From assembly GCA_027943335.1 (NCBI GenBank), contig BSBK01005649.1, forward strand, positions 576,001 to 640,000: a stretch of DNA of 64,000 nt. The letters are read 5' to 3'. Below the pieces are notes generated by a model. It was not told the origin of the DNA. It did not search any database and worked only from the letters and a program-made list of their open reading frames with translations. This stretch comes from Chamaecyparis obtusa (lineage: Eukaryota > Streptophyta > Pinopsida > Cupressales > Cupressaceae). Position numbers and translations under genes: made by a program. The number at the start of each line of letters is the position of its first letter. Positions within the stretch are counted from its first letter, which is position 1. Below are positions 39,201-51,200 of this stretch, one piece after another.

Positions 39201-42200
39201 TTCGGTTGTTTCTTTTTTTCAATTTACTGTTCGGAGGCTTCTTCGGTCACCCCTCTAGACAGCTCTCGGGTCGCCTGCTTGACCTCTCGAGGCCCTTTCC
39301 ATCTTCTCAGGTGCTCTATCCCTCTGCCCAGGTTCGGGTAAGGTCTCAATTTGGACCCGTTGATGGCCTCATGTATCCCTAGTTCGTCGAGAGTCCACAA
39401 CTTGACAACCCCGTCGTAGCCAACTTCCTGAAATTTTCCTTGCTTAATCTCATTCTTTAGAGTGTGCAGCCGTTCCCTCAAGCTTTCCGTGTCGCCGAGT
39501 CTATTTTCAATGGCCATCCAAAGGCTTGGAACCATAAATTCTACAGGGACCACGGCCTCTTGCCCGTACATAAGGAGAATAAAGATTTTGAAGGCTGCAG
39601 TCTTCCACACAGGATTCCAGTCATCTCCCATGAGGATGGTTTTCGGATTTTTCTCATCCCTGAGGTTTATTTCTTTCAACTTTGCTTCTTTGTACCGGAT
39701 TGGTTCCTCCTTCCAAAACTCATGGGCAAGGCTCTCTTTCATCCGGGCTTCCCCTTCTCAGTATGCTGTATATTCCGAAGGGAACTTACTCTGGGCTTCC
39801 TCGATCTTCAGTATGTTGCAGGATGGCGGAAATAATTCATAATCGCCCATCTGCCAGTGGAATAGACCGTCGATGAAATTTGTATCATCCTCTAGTTTTA
39901 GTATCCCTTCGGCATTGGGCTCCATATTTCCTTCCCCTTCGTTTATTCCATCGTCTGATTCTGAATTGGAGGAGGATGCCATTTCTTCCCCGACCATCTA
40001 CGTTGTGAGATCTATCACAAACTTCCTTCCCCTCTTCTCAAATGACAGGATGTTCCTTTTCCAGTTATGGTTGGCTCTGGCACAAGCCATCCCTTCCCTA
40101 GGATGGCGTCGTACCCCTTCTACTTCAGGGGAAATACTACAAAGTCCAGGATGAATGGGGTCTCGATAGTTACTTGTTGCACCATCAAGGTTCCGAGGGG
40201 CTTGATGCCGTGTTGGTCGGCCCCCAGTAGGTTGAAGGTTGGCGGCTACAGTGTTGGTTTCCCCAGGCTCTTCCAAGTTTCCTCCTGTAGGACGTTCACC
40301 CCAGATCCACCGTCAACAATCGTGTTAGTGAGGATGGTACCCAAGATACCCATCTCCACCACTGCAGGGTTCCACCCACTATTTATTGACAATGTCATGG
40401 GGTCGACTACCGAGCCATCGGGAACCTCCGTCCGTTCAAATGTGCTTGCTAGCACGTTTTGTCCTAGGAATAGGGCCGTTTTCAGATGCGACATTGTTTC
40501 CAGAAGGTCCTTGACCTTTACTGGTATCTCCAGTTGCATCATCTGCCTTAGGATATTTTGCTCTGCCATGGCTTGTGTGGAAGTGCCGGTATCTATGGAG
40601 TCCCTTCGGTCCTGCATACCCTTCTCGATCTCAGCCTTCACCTCGAGCAACCTTTGTTTCTCCGTCTAAGGGTCAGGATATGTGGCCTTCTTGGTTTGTC
40701 TGCGTGTGATTGCTAGGATCTTCTTAGTGTCCCCCGTTCCATGTCAAGGATGTTGCAGTCGGGCTTTGGGTAGTTAGCATCCTCGTGGTCCCCTGGTCCG
40801 CACCACCGACACTTTTTGTGGAGCGGTAGCCTCTTTCTGGCAGTCACGGGCAAAATGCCCCCATTGATTACATTTTCTACACTGTATCATAGGTCTCCCT
40901 TTCGCATCATACTGGATCCGCGGCCAATTATTGTTGTTCTCATTATTGCCTCTGCCTCCCCGTCAGTTGTTTTTGTAACCGCCGGATGATGCAGCATTTT
41001 GTTGACTGTCGGCTCCAGACGTGGAGGGCTGCTCTTGGGTGAAGAGCACTTGTTGATTCCTGGCCCTCAGATTGTAGGGACATTCTTTGATGGAATGTCC
41101 TGCTATCTAGCAGATGTCGCAAAAGGCTTTCTTGGGATAAGAACCTTTCGTGTGGCCTGCTTCTTTGCAGTCTGTGCACCACACAGTGTCTTCCTCTGTT
41201 TTGCTCGAGCCTCCCTTGGTGACCTTTAGTTCCTTCATCATCCTCTCTAGATCTTTGTTGTCGGGTATTTTGCGGTAGTTAGACGGTTGGAGTCCGGAGG
41301 CATTACACGGGTGCGACAGTTCGCCTCGCACCCCTTCGAATGTTATATGTATGAACTTGTTCCTTTGATGAAGGGAGGATTATGATGTACGAAAACTCTT
41401 GTGATTATATGAATACAATAGTCTTTTATATTACATGCTGAGCATTTAAGTATCTTATGCAAATACTGTCTGTTACCTCACGAGGGTAAACATCTGGCGC
41501 CGTTGCCTAGACGCACTCAGATGGCGTGCAGACATAATGGGCTTACCGGTCGGTGAAATAAATCCGGAAGCAGACGATGCCCGTACAGAGCTGTACGAAG
41601 GGGAAGATATCCAAACACGAGAATTTAGAATCTTATTCCAAGTAGCGATCGAAACCTACGTTCGACGAGAAGCCACAGGCGAAGAGGTTCCAGCCAGTGT
41701 CGTGTGGGCTACAATAGAGGCTAACCCTGTAGCCAACAGATTGATAAATCACCTCCCTCGGTTGCTAGCACAAGCATCATTGGCACACCGTGCTCGCCAG
41801 GAGGAGATTGCCCGAGAGGAACACTGCCAGGAAATCCTCCGTGCATACCATGCTTGGGAGCACCTCCGCCGCTGTCAGGAAGAAGGCGATGGCAACCGTC
41901 GAGGTCTTTAAAATATGAACAGAAGAGGCGAGGGAACACATAAACAATTGTAATGAAATTGGAAATGTTGTAAATCAACATGAATAAATAAAAATAAGTG
42001 TTCTTTTGGTTGAAAAGCAATGTTTTGTGTTTAGTCTTGATGCCCAATACTTTAAATAAGGATAGAAATAAGAAAGCACTAGATGAGGAAGGGGAAGCCG
42101 CACAAACGGCTTTGATCTCTGCGCAACAACGTGAACGTCGGTATAGGCTAAGGCAACTTGCCAAAGACCAGCTTGTCGGAGGGTTGCCCGAAGGGAACCT

Positions 42201-45200
42201 CAGAAGTGGTACGAAGGGTACACAGGCCGACGGAAAACAGTTCACTTCGCCGGAGCATCGGAGAGTGCGGAGTAGGGAAGAACTACTCGAAGAAACACGA
42301 TTGAGAAAGGTCTCACTTCAGGAAGAGCGAGACCGGTTTGAAGATTTGACCCATACACCAGGTGCGGAGGACCGAGACCACGAAGGGAACCGTACAGTCG
42401 AAGGGGACGGTACTGCCGGAGGTACCAGTGACAGTACAGCCAAAGGCACTAGTGATGTGCAGGTGAACCCTCCATTGGAGCCAACGACTCCACACAATAC
42501 GGTTCCACCAGTTACATAGGGACAAGGACAAGTGCCATTGGTGAATACTATACAAACCAACCAAGCAGGGGTGGGTGCGAGTGCTAGCACAGGCGGTGTC
42601 GGAGCACAAAATCCATAGCATACATAGCAACCAAAACTGGCCCAACCACCCATGGCGACACACAAGGAGAAGTTGCCAAAATTTCATGACGACGAAAAGG
42701 ATGATCCAGCACGGCATTGCTGTACGTGCGAAACCATCTGGTTAGCCAACGGGGTTACTGACCTGGACGAATGGATGAAGCAATTCCCCGCCACATTGAG
42801 AGGAGTTGCCATTGATTGGTACTCAGACTTGGATAAAACCAAGATAACCACATGGGACGAACTAAAGAAAGGATTCGAGGAGTTCCAGCTCCTCAGGGAT
42901 GACGAGATACTCTCAAAAATCTACGGAACGAAACAAGATAAGAAGGAAACTGTACAAGCGTATGGCCGTCGACTAAAGGAGCTAGTCGGGAAGATGGACA
43001 GCCAACCAGCAGATGGCTTAAAGAAGAGATGGTTTGTTGAGGGTTTGAACTCCAAGTTACGGCGAAAGATGAAAATAGTACCTCCGACATCCTATGACAA
43101 TGCATATAACCGGGCCATGGACTTGGAAAGTGAGAACAAAACGTCAAAAAAAGAAGAAAAAAAAATCCTCGTCATCAGACGACGACACTTCCGAAGAAGA
43201 TAGCAGCAGTGATGACCAACCGAAAAAGAAAGTCACGACACTCCAGAAAGACATGGAGAGAATGCTAAAGGAATTTAAGTCAATGAAGGGGAATATGAGT
43301 AAGGATGACGAACTCTGGTGCACGGAGTGTAGAGAGAGTGGCCACACGAAGGGTGCCTGTCCCAAAAAGGCATTCTGTGACATCTACCAGATTATGGGAC
43401 ATTTCACAAAGGAATGCCCATATAACATGAAGACACGAAACCAGCAAGTGCTCTTTACACGAGCAACCATCCACATCAGGAACGACAGAACCAAACAATA
43501 ATGCATCTTTGGGGGGTTACTGAGGCAACCAACGAGGCGGACGAGGGAACAATAATAATTCCACCCGTAATAGGGTCCAGTACGATGCGAAGGGACGCCC
43601 AATGATCCAATGTAGGACATGCAACCAATGGGGTCATTACGCAAGAGATTGTAATAATAATGACGCCCCTCAGTAGCTGTGTCGATGGTGCGGCCCTGGT
43701 GACCATGAAGATGCCAATTGCCCTAAGTCTAGCGTAGGGACCAACCTGCTGGATATTGAAGGAAATGCAAAGATAAAAGAAGTTGTATTGTCTCTTACCC
43801 AAGGGCAAGCGAAGGAAGCCAGGTACCCCCATCCCCGTACGGAGAAACAAAGGATGTTGGAAGCACAGGAAGAAATAGAAAAGGCTATGAAAGCCCAACA
43901 GGAGACACAAGAACCAGCAGGACTCTACAGCACAGACGCGGAATGGAACATTGTACGACAGATGCTCCAACTGGAGATACCTGTGAAACTCCAGGACCTC
44001 CTACACACCATGCCACATTTGGGGACAGTCCTACTGGGCACACAGGTCGGCCAAACCAACACGAAGCACACAGACACTTCCATACCCGGAGGCTCCGCAA
44101 CGGATCCAATGCTGCTAGCTGTCAATAATGGCAGACACCCAGCCGTGGTGGAGATGGGTATTCTCAGCACTATCCTAACGGACACCATAATAGATGGCGG
44201 GTCCGGAGTAAATGTCCTACTCGAGGACCCATGGAAAAAATTAGGGAAGCCTACCTTGTGGCGACCAACATTCAATCTGTTAGGTGCCGATCAACACGGG
44301 ATTAAACCCCTCAAGACGTTGATGGCACAACCAGTCACGGTGGGTGCATAGCCATTTGTACTTGACTTCATGGTCATCCCACTTAGCAGAAAGGGTATGA
44401 CGCCATCCTGGGAAGGGGATGGCTAGTGGCGGCAAAGGCAAATCATAACTGGAAACGGTTTACACTTTCGATGGAGAGTGGAGGCAGGAAATTTACCATT
44501 GATCTCCGGACCCAATTGGTGAGTGAGGAACTTGCCTCTTCCTCAGAGTCAGAATCCGAAGGGGAAAACGACCTACGGGACGAAGGAAGGCATGGAATGG
44601 AACCCAATGAAGAATGTGTGCTAAACTTGGGTGGATGCTCGGAGGATGATACCGATTCACTCAACGGGTTGTTCCATTGGCAGATGGAGGACTATGAGAT
44701 GTTCTCACCCTCATGCAATGTGTTAAGCATTGAGGAAGAATCAAACTTCTTTCCCCAATAATACGGGGAATATAACGAAGGGGAGGCTACAATTGATACC
44801 GCACCGGCACACCAGTTTAGAGACAAGAATGCCATGAAGTATGAGGAACCATTCGTGAAACCCCTGAATCTCGGCACGGAGGCGGAAGAAAAAGTCATTC
44901 TCGTAGGGGATGACTGGAATCTAGTCCTGAAAACCGTCGCGTTTAAAATTTTTACCGAATACAAAGATCTGTTTGCGTGGACGTACAAGGACTTGAAGGG
45001 GGTCCCACCTGAACTATGCATTCACCACATCCCGTTGATACCCGGCGCAATACCAATACGGCAGCGGCCATACCGAATGAACAAGAATTATGCTGCAAAA
45101 GTAAAGGAGGAAATCGAACGGATGCTGGAGGCTAGAATTATCTTCAAGGTTCAAACTAGTGAATGGGTATCTCCCATCGTGATTTCTCTCAAGAAGGATG

Positions 45201-48200
45201 GAAACCAAATCCAGATTTGTGTTGACTTCCGGCGTCTGAATGCAATTACGATCAAGGATCCATTTCCCATTCCGTTTACAAACTCTATCCTCGAGGAAGT
45301 GGCTGGCCATGAAATCTATTCATTCATGGATGGATTCTCCGGCTACAACCAGATATCAATCACAGAAGAGGATACACTGAAAACAACCTTTGTGGTGGAA
45401 GACGGAGTATATGCCTACAACGGGATGCCGTTCGGTCTTTGCAACGCCCCAGCAACATTCCAAAGGATAATTCTCCATATCTTCGATAAGATGTCTGTGG
45501 GTAATTCAAGGCCTTCCTGGATGACTGGTCCATCTACAACGGGGAGGAGACACATCTGAAGGCACTCGGGGAGTGCATGGACAAGTGCTGAAGGGCACGG
45601 CTTGCATTAAACCCCAAGAAATGCCGATTCATGGTACCTCAGGGTAGACTATTGGGGCATATAGTGTGCAAGGCAAGACTCAAAATAGACCCTGATAAAG
45701 TTCGGGTGATCGTGGAGATGGAACCACCACAAGATGTCACGGGGGTCAAATCTTTTCTGGGACATATTGGCTACTACCGAAGGTTCATAAATTTTTTTTC
45801 TAGGATATCTTACCCTTTGGATAACCTTACCAAAAAAGGAGAACCCTATGTATGGGGAACGACTCAAAAGAAATCTTTTGATGAATTAAAATCTCGACTG
45901 TTAGAGGCACCCATATTGGCCTATCCGGATTGGGACAAAGAATTCCACGTGCACATCAGCGCTTCCAATTATGCCATAGTTGCGACACTGGCACAAGTTG
46001 GGAACCATGGGCTGGATCATCCGGTCTACTTCGCCAACAGACTACTCTTGAAGGCGGAAAAGAACTATAGTACGACAGAAAGGGAAGCACTCGGCATGGT
46101 CTATGTCGTACAAAAATTTAGACACTATCTGTTGGCGACACCCTTCACATTTTATGTAGACCACCAAGCCCTAATGTACTTGGTGAATAAACCAATAATC
46201 CAAGGATGGGTGAGCCGATGGTTGTTGCTGCTACAAGAATTCACATTTACTATCATAGTGCGGCCGGGCAAAAGCCATGTGATTGTAGACCAACTGTCGA
46301 GAATCAAATCGGGAGAGTGAGCCGACGGGGTGAATGAGGATTTTCCGAACGCGCATCTATTCCGCATCGCGGTTTTACTAGCTTGGTACACCAGCATCAG
46401 TGAATACCTCTCGACATCACAGTTTCCTCGAGAAATGTCACTAGGGGAACGATGCAAACTGGTCCTGAGAAGTCGAACATTCCAACTTATCAACGGGCTT
46501 CTCTACAAGATGGGGTCGAACCAAGTACTCCGACAATGTGTGATGGAGGAGGTTCCTAGCATTCTGAGGGAAGCACACGAAGGCCCGGCGGGAGGACATA
46601 TGGGGCCGGATACAACAGCCAGGAAGGTACTGCTCGTGGGATTGTGGTGGCCGACGCTACACGACACCAGGGAGTGGGTCGTGAGCTGTGATACATGTCA
46701 GCAGGCGAGAAAACCACTGAAGAGGGATTTTGTGCCGTTAAACCCCTCGGTTGCTCAAGAGTTATTTGAGAGATGGGGACTTGATTTTGTGGGACCATTG
46801 AAAACTAGTAGACCAAGGCGGTGCATGTACATCGTACTGGCTACTGAGTACCTAACGAAGTGGGTAGAAGCACGGGCCCTACCGGACAACACGGCTGTGA
46901 GCACAAGGTTCATCTATGAACAAATCATCACTCGGTACGGCATCCCAATCTAGCTAACAAGTGACAAGGGAGGTCATTTCGTGAACCATGTAGTAAAACT
47001 CCGCACAACGGAATTTGAGATTTTTCACTCCCTATCTAGTCCTTACTACCCAAGAGCCAACGGTCAGGCGGAGGCGACGAATAAGATTTTGGTCTCTGTA
47101 ATCTACAAGTCGTGTGGTGTGGAAAAGGAAGACTGGGAGGAGAAGCTACCATCGGTCTTATGGGCATATCGCACCACCTACAAGGTAACGACAGGCCAGA
47201 CACCCTTTTAGTTGATGTACGGCCAGGAAGCTGTAGTCCCAATGGGATTTATGGTGCCAAGCCTCCGAATAGCTATTGAGAACAAACTTGGCGGTATGGA
47301 GACCCTTTGGGAACGCCTCTACGCTCTAAGTAAACTGGATGAAAGGAGGATGATGGCACAATGGGCAACTGACGTCGTCCAACAACGCAGGAAGCACTGG
47401 CATGATAAACACATCTGTCGGACACGGTTCACTCCCGGACAACTTGTTCTAAAATACAATGGATGAAATGAGATAAAGCCCAGAAAATTTAAAGTTAAGT
47501 GGCTAGGTCCCTACAAGGTTTGGGAGGTTGCAATGAATGGGTTAGTCAAGTTGTGGACTCTCGATGGACAGGAAATTTCAGATGGCGGCAACGGTTCGCA
47601 ACTAAAAGTGTATCATGAGAGGCCGGAGGCGCACTGACGGCAGTCAACCGACTGAAGATCCCAAAAAAAAAAGAAAAAAAAGAGAGAGCACCGTATGGCC
47701 ATACGATTGTACGACGAAAAAACCGCAGCATAAAAGCACCGTATAGTATATGACCGTATGACCAGGCCACCGCAGGGCATGTGAATAATAAAAAAAGCAG
47801 CAAAACCACTGTACAGTATATAACCATACGATAGAGACACCGTACACCGAAGGCTAAGTATATAAACGTGGGAGGGGGAAAAAAAAGGAACACACAGTAC
47901 AACAGTACGGCAACAGGGAGGAGGAAAGTGTTACCGTACGACGGAAAACAAAAGTGCCGAGGTCATTACCGTACGACAGGATTATTAACGCCAGTTGCGC
48001 ACGTGTGGCCATATAGCAAGAAGGCACAATAGTAAAACCGCATCTGTATGCTCAAGGCAGCCTTAGGAATCGCACGCAAGAAAGACAGTGGGATTGCATT
48101 TCGAACGGGGAAAGCTAGGAGAGGAGGAAAAAACTAAAGAAGTTCATTGGGCCGGCAACGAACTTAATCTAATCATCACACATGCCATAGGCAGAAGGAA

Positions 48201-51200
48201 AAAGACGACAAACAGCAACCCGAACCGTACGGCGATGGCAGTAACTGCCAAAGGAAGGTAAGAAGCCGCACTGTAGGTATTATAAAGTCACACCAAGGCC
48301 AAACATTAAGGAAAAGTCATGCAAAGTAAGGGTTCCATACGGGGTTGAGGAAGAGGACGAAGACAGCGAGTAGTAGTATGGTAGTTGGCAAACAGTTATA
48401 TTTCATTGGGAACAGGAAGCAATAAATACGCAATCAGCAGGCAAACATAGTTGGAGGAAGAGATTGGAAGAGGACCCTGGAAGTATGAGCAGGAATACAC
48501 CACGAGTTGCAGGCGCAGGTACAAGGAAGAAGCTGAAAATTCACAGGCCCCAAATGGTGGCTGCGGGATCTCAGAGAGAGGTCACAGCACAGAACATTGC
48601 ATTCGAGGGTTTGAATGGCCTAGAATGCCGAAGATGGTGGAATGAGAGTGATAATTCTCCGAACACCCTACTGGTCAAGGACAACCTGTCAAGGGCCCAG
48701 GTACAATACGTTATTCAAATGCCCATTTTTTGTATCAAGGATTTCGAAGGACCATTGCGGGCCATGATTGAGGCCTTCGACAGATTTTCAAAGACCAGCA
48801 CTATTCCCTACCTGAACCACTCGGTGACAGTCTCTTTTATAGTATCCGAGTTTCGCTGAGTATTCGGGTTGCCAGATAGAGGGGTACGGGTTGACCTGAG
48901 GCCATAGAAGATGACTGCAAAAAATAAAGATTTCTACATCCGACTGATTTGTAGAGATGATCTCACCCGGACAGAGAAGGAGTCTCTTCGAAAGGCATCA
49001 CACAATCACGGTATCAAGAAGACATTCATTAGGGAAGGCCACTGGCGAGGTCTAATGGACTTAGTGAAGAGTCGGCTTACAAGGTCTAGCCGCGCCTCCG
49101 ACATTTCATTTCAGCAGGTCACATTGATGAATCACCTCCTCGGTGGGAGAATGTACGATTGGGCGACAGTGTTGGCAGAGTGGATGTATGCTTTCACGAC
49201 CCTTCAGCACCGCACCTTTTACATGCCGCATTATGCCATTGGGCTTTTCTTAGACGCAGTTGAGCGGCAGATCCCAACAGACATACTATCACAAGAGATT
49301 AAGGTGGGCCCCTTGGGGGAAGGCGAACCCCCAATCATGAGATGGCGTCACCTAGATACACCTGGAGGTCAGAAGGTCGGAGCTGGTTCGAAACGAACCA
49401 GGCAGGAGTTGGAAGTCAGTGGGGATCACGGGGATACAGATAGCGGCCGCGAGGCCACATCAGAGGAGGGGAGCGGTTCGGAGGATGATGATGAAGATGA
49501 AGTAAGGGTAATCTCAGCTACTCCGCTGTTATTTCCCTGTCCTGTACCCTCCAGTGGGACCCAAGTTGCCTTGGTCTCGGGTCCTACGACCATTCTAGCA
49601 TTTGGCCAAGTACAGACCCTAGTTCAATTGACTCCACCTATGGCCACATCAGCAGCGGTTTCTATAGTAGATATGCTTTCGGAGCTAGAGATTGGGGATA
49701 GCAAGAGTATCCCTCCTGGTAGAGATATGGCAGAGATGATGGAGCAGTTTGTCGAGCAGGGTAGGACGGAATCTGGTCAGATACGGCTAGAGATGGTGGG
49801 GTCAGAGTTAGTGGTAACCTTTGGAGACTCCATGTTGATTGAGTCCGACCATGACAGTATGGATGGAGGAGTGCCTGTTGAGGAGTGCTCAACACCTGTG
49901 TCAGACTGGACCACCCGTGTTAGGGCGTGCGAGTGCTTTCTTGGCACAGAAATCCCTCACACCGGTGGCACAGGGATTTGCTATTTTGCCCCCTCAGCGA
50001 GAGGACTTCCAGTTGGAGGAAGGCGCAATGGGTGACGCTGGAGGTGGCGGACAGAGTGTAGAGCCAGAGGCAGCCGAGGTGCCGGCAAAGAAAGGGAAAC
50101 CAGTCGAGGTGATGATGGTTGAGGATTTGCAAGAGTATATGCACACTCTGGAATTGGTGATTGATAAGGGTCAACGGTTGGTGCAGACAGTGCTCACGGC
50201 ATGGGAAACAGAGGGGGCTCGGGAGGCAGCAGAGAGATCTTGGGAGGAGATAGCCGCCGAGTTAGCAGCAGAGCGGAGTGCCTGGCAGGCAGAACGTGCA
50301 ACACTGTTGGCACAGCTGGAGGAGCGGAGTGCCTGGCAGGTAGAACGTGCAACATTGTTGGCACAACTGGAGGCAGCCAATACTGGCAGGAGTCTTGCAG
50401 AGGGCCAGTTAGCTCAAAAGGATACGGAGCTCCAAGAGGCTACCCTAATGCCCAAGGAAGTAGTTGAGGTCAATTCGCAGATCCAGACAGATTTGGATAT
50501 CCGTACACAGCAGGTCTACCAGTTGAGGCGACGGGTCAACTCTTCGGTGTCCCAATCATTGGTTCCAGGGATGCCCCCTTCCACTTTTGCTTAGCTGATT
50601 TCTTTGTTTATGTACTAGACATTATCTCCATTTTGTTGTTAAGTCGCCGGAGACGACTTTTCTTTTGGGGGGGATGATGTTGTCAGGTATTTTGGGGTAG
50701 TTAGACGGTTGGAGTCCGGAGGCATTACACGGGTGCGACGGTTCGCCTCGCACCCCTTCAGATGTTATATGTATGAACTTGTTCCTTTGATGAAGGGAGG
50801 ATTATGATGTACGGAAACTCTTGTGATTATATGAATAGTCTTTTATATTACATGTTGAGCATTTAAGTATCTTATGCAAATATTGTCTGTTACCCCACGA
50901 GGGTAAACAATCTTTTTGTAGGGCAAGTACTTTCTTACTCAATTCGCCCTCGCTGCTTTCCGCCTCCGATTCATCATCCGAAGACTTAGTCTTCCTGGGG
51001 GTCTTACATTCGCTCTCCAAATCCATTGCACGGTTGTACGCGTTGCTATACGACATGGGTGGGACAATTTTCGTTTTCTTCCGAAGGGAAGTTTTTAGTC
51101 CCTCCACAAACAACCTTTTCTTGAGTTCATCCGCCGGGGCTGACTCCATCTTCTCGATGAGTTCCTTCAGTCGTCGTCCATAGGCACGGACAGACTCACT

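Larger units (their letters stand above)
41256..50909 (+). mobile_element. Gypsy element D (Tat-like), complete, 9654 bp, inserted in element C
   Basis: Both LTRs, primer site, polypurine tract and a 5-bp target duplication are present. Order: LTR, extra frame (41537-41911), gag, protease, reverse transcriptase, RNase H, integrase, CCGTACGG region, long extra frame (48485-50594), LTR. The two LTRs differ by nine substitutions and one 5-bp gap over 232 aligned bases. Stops and frameshifts in every main frame show it is inactive. Same strand as HAC. Confidence 0.95.

Noticed and set aside
41521..41556. Earlier start for the frame before gag in element D
   Set aside because: The ATG at 41521 is in another frame and stops after 11 codons.
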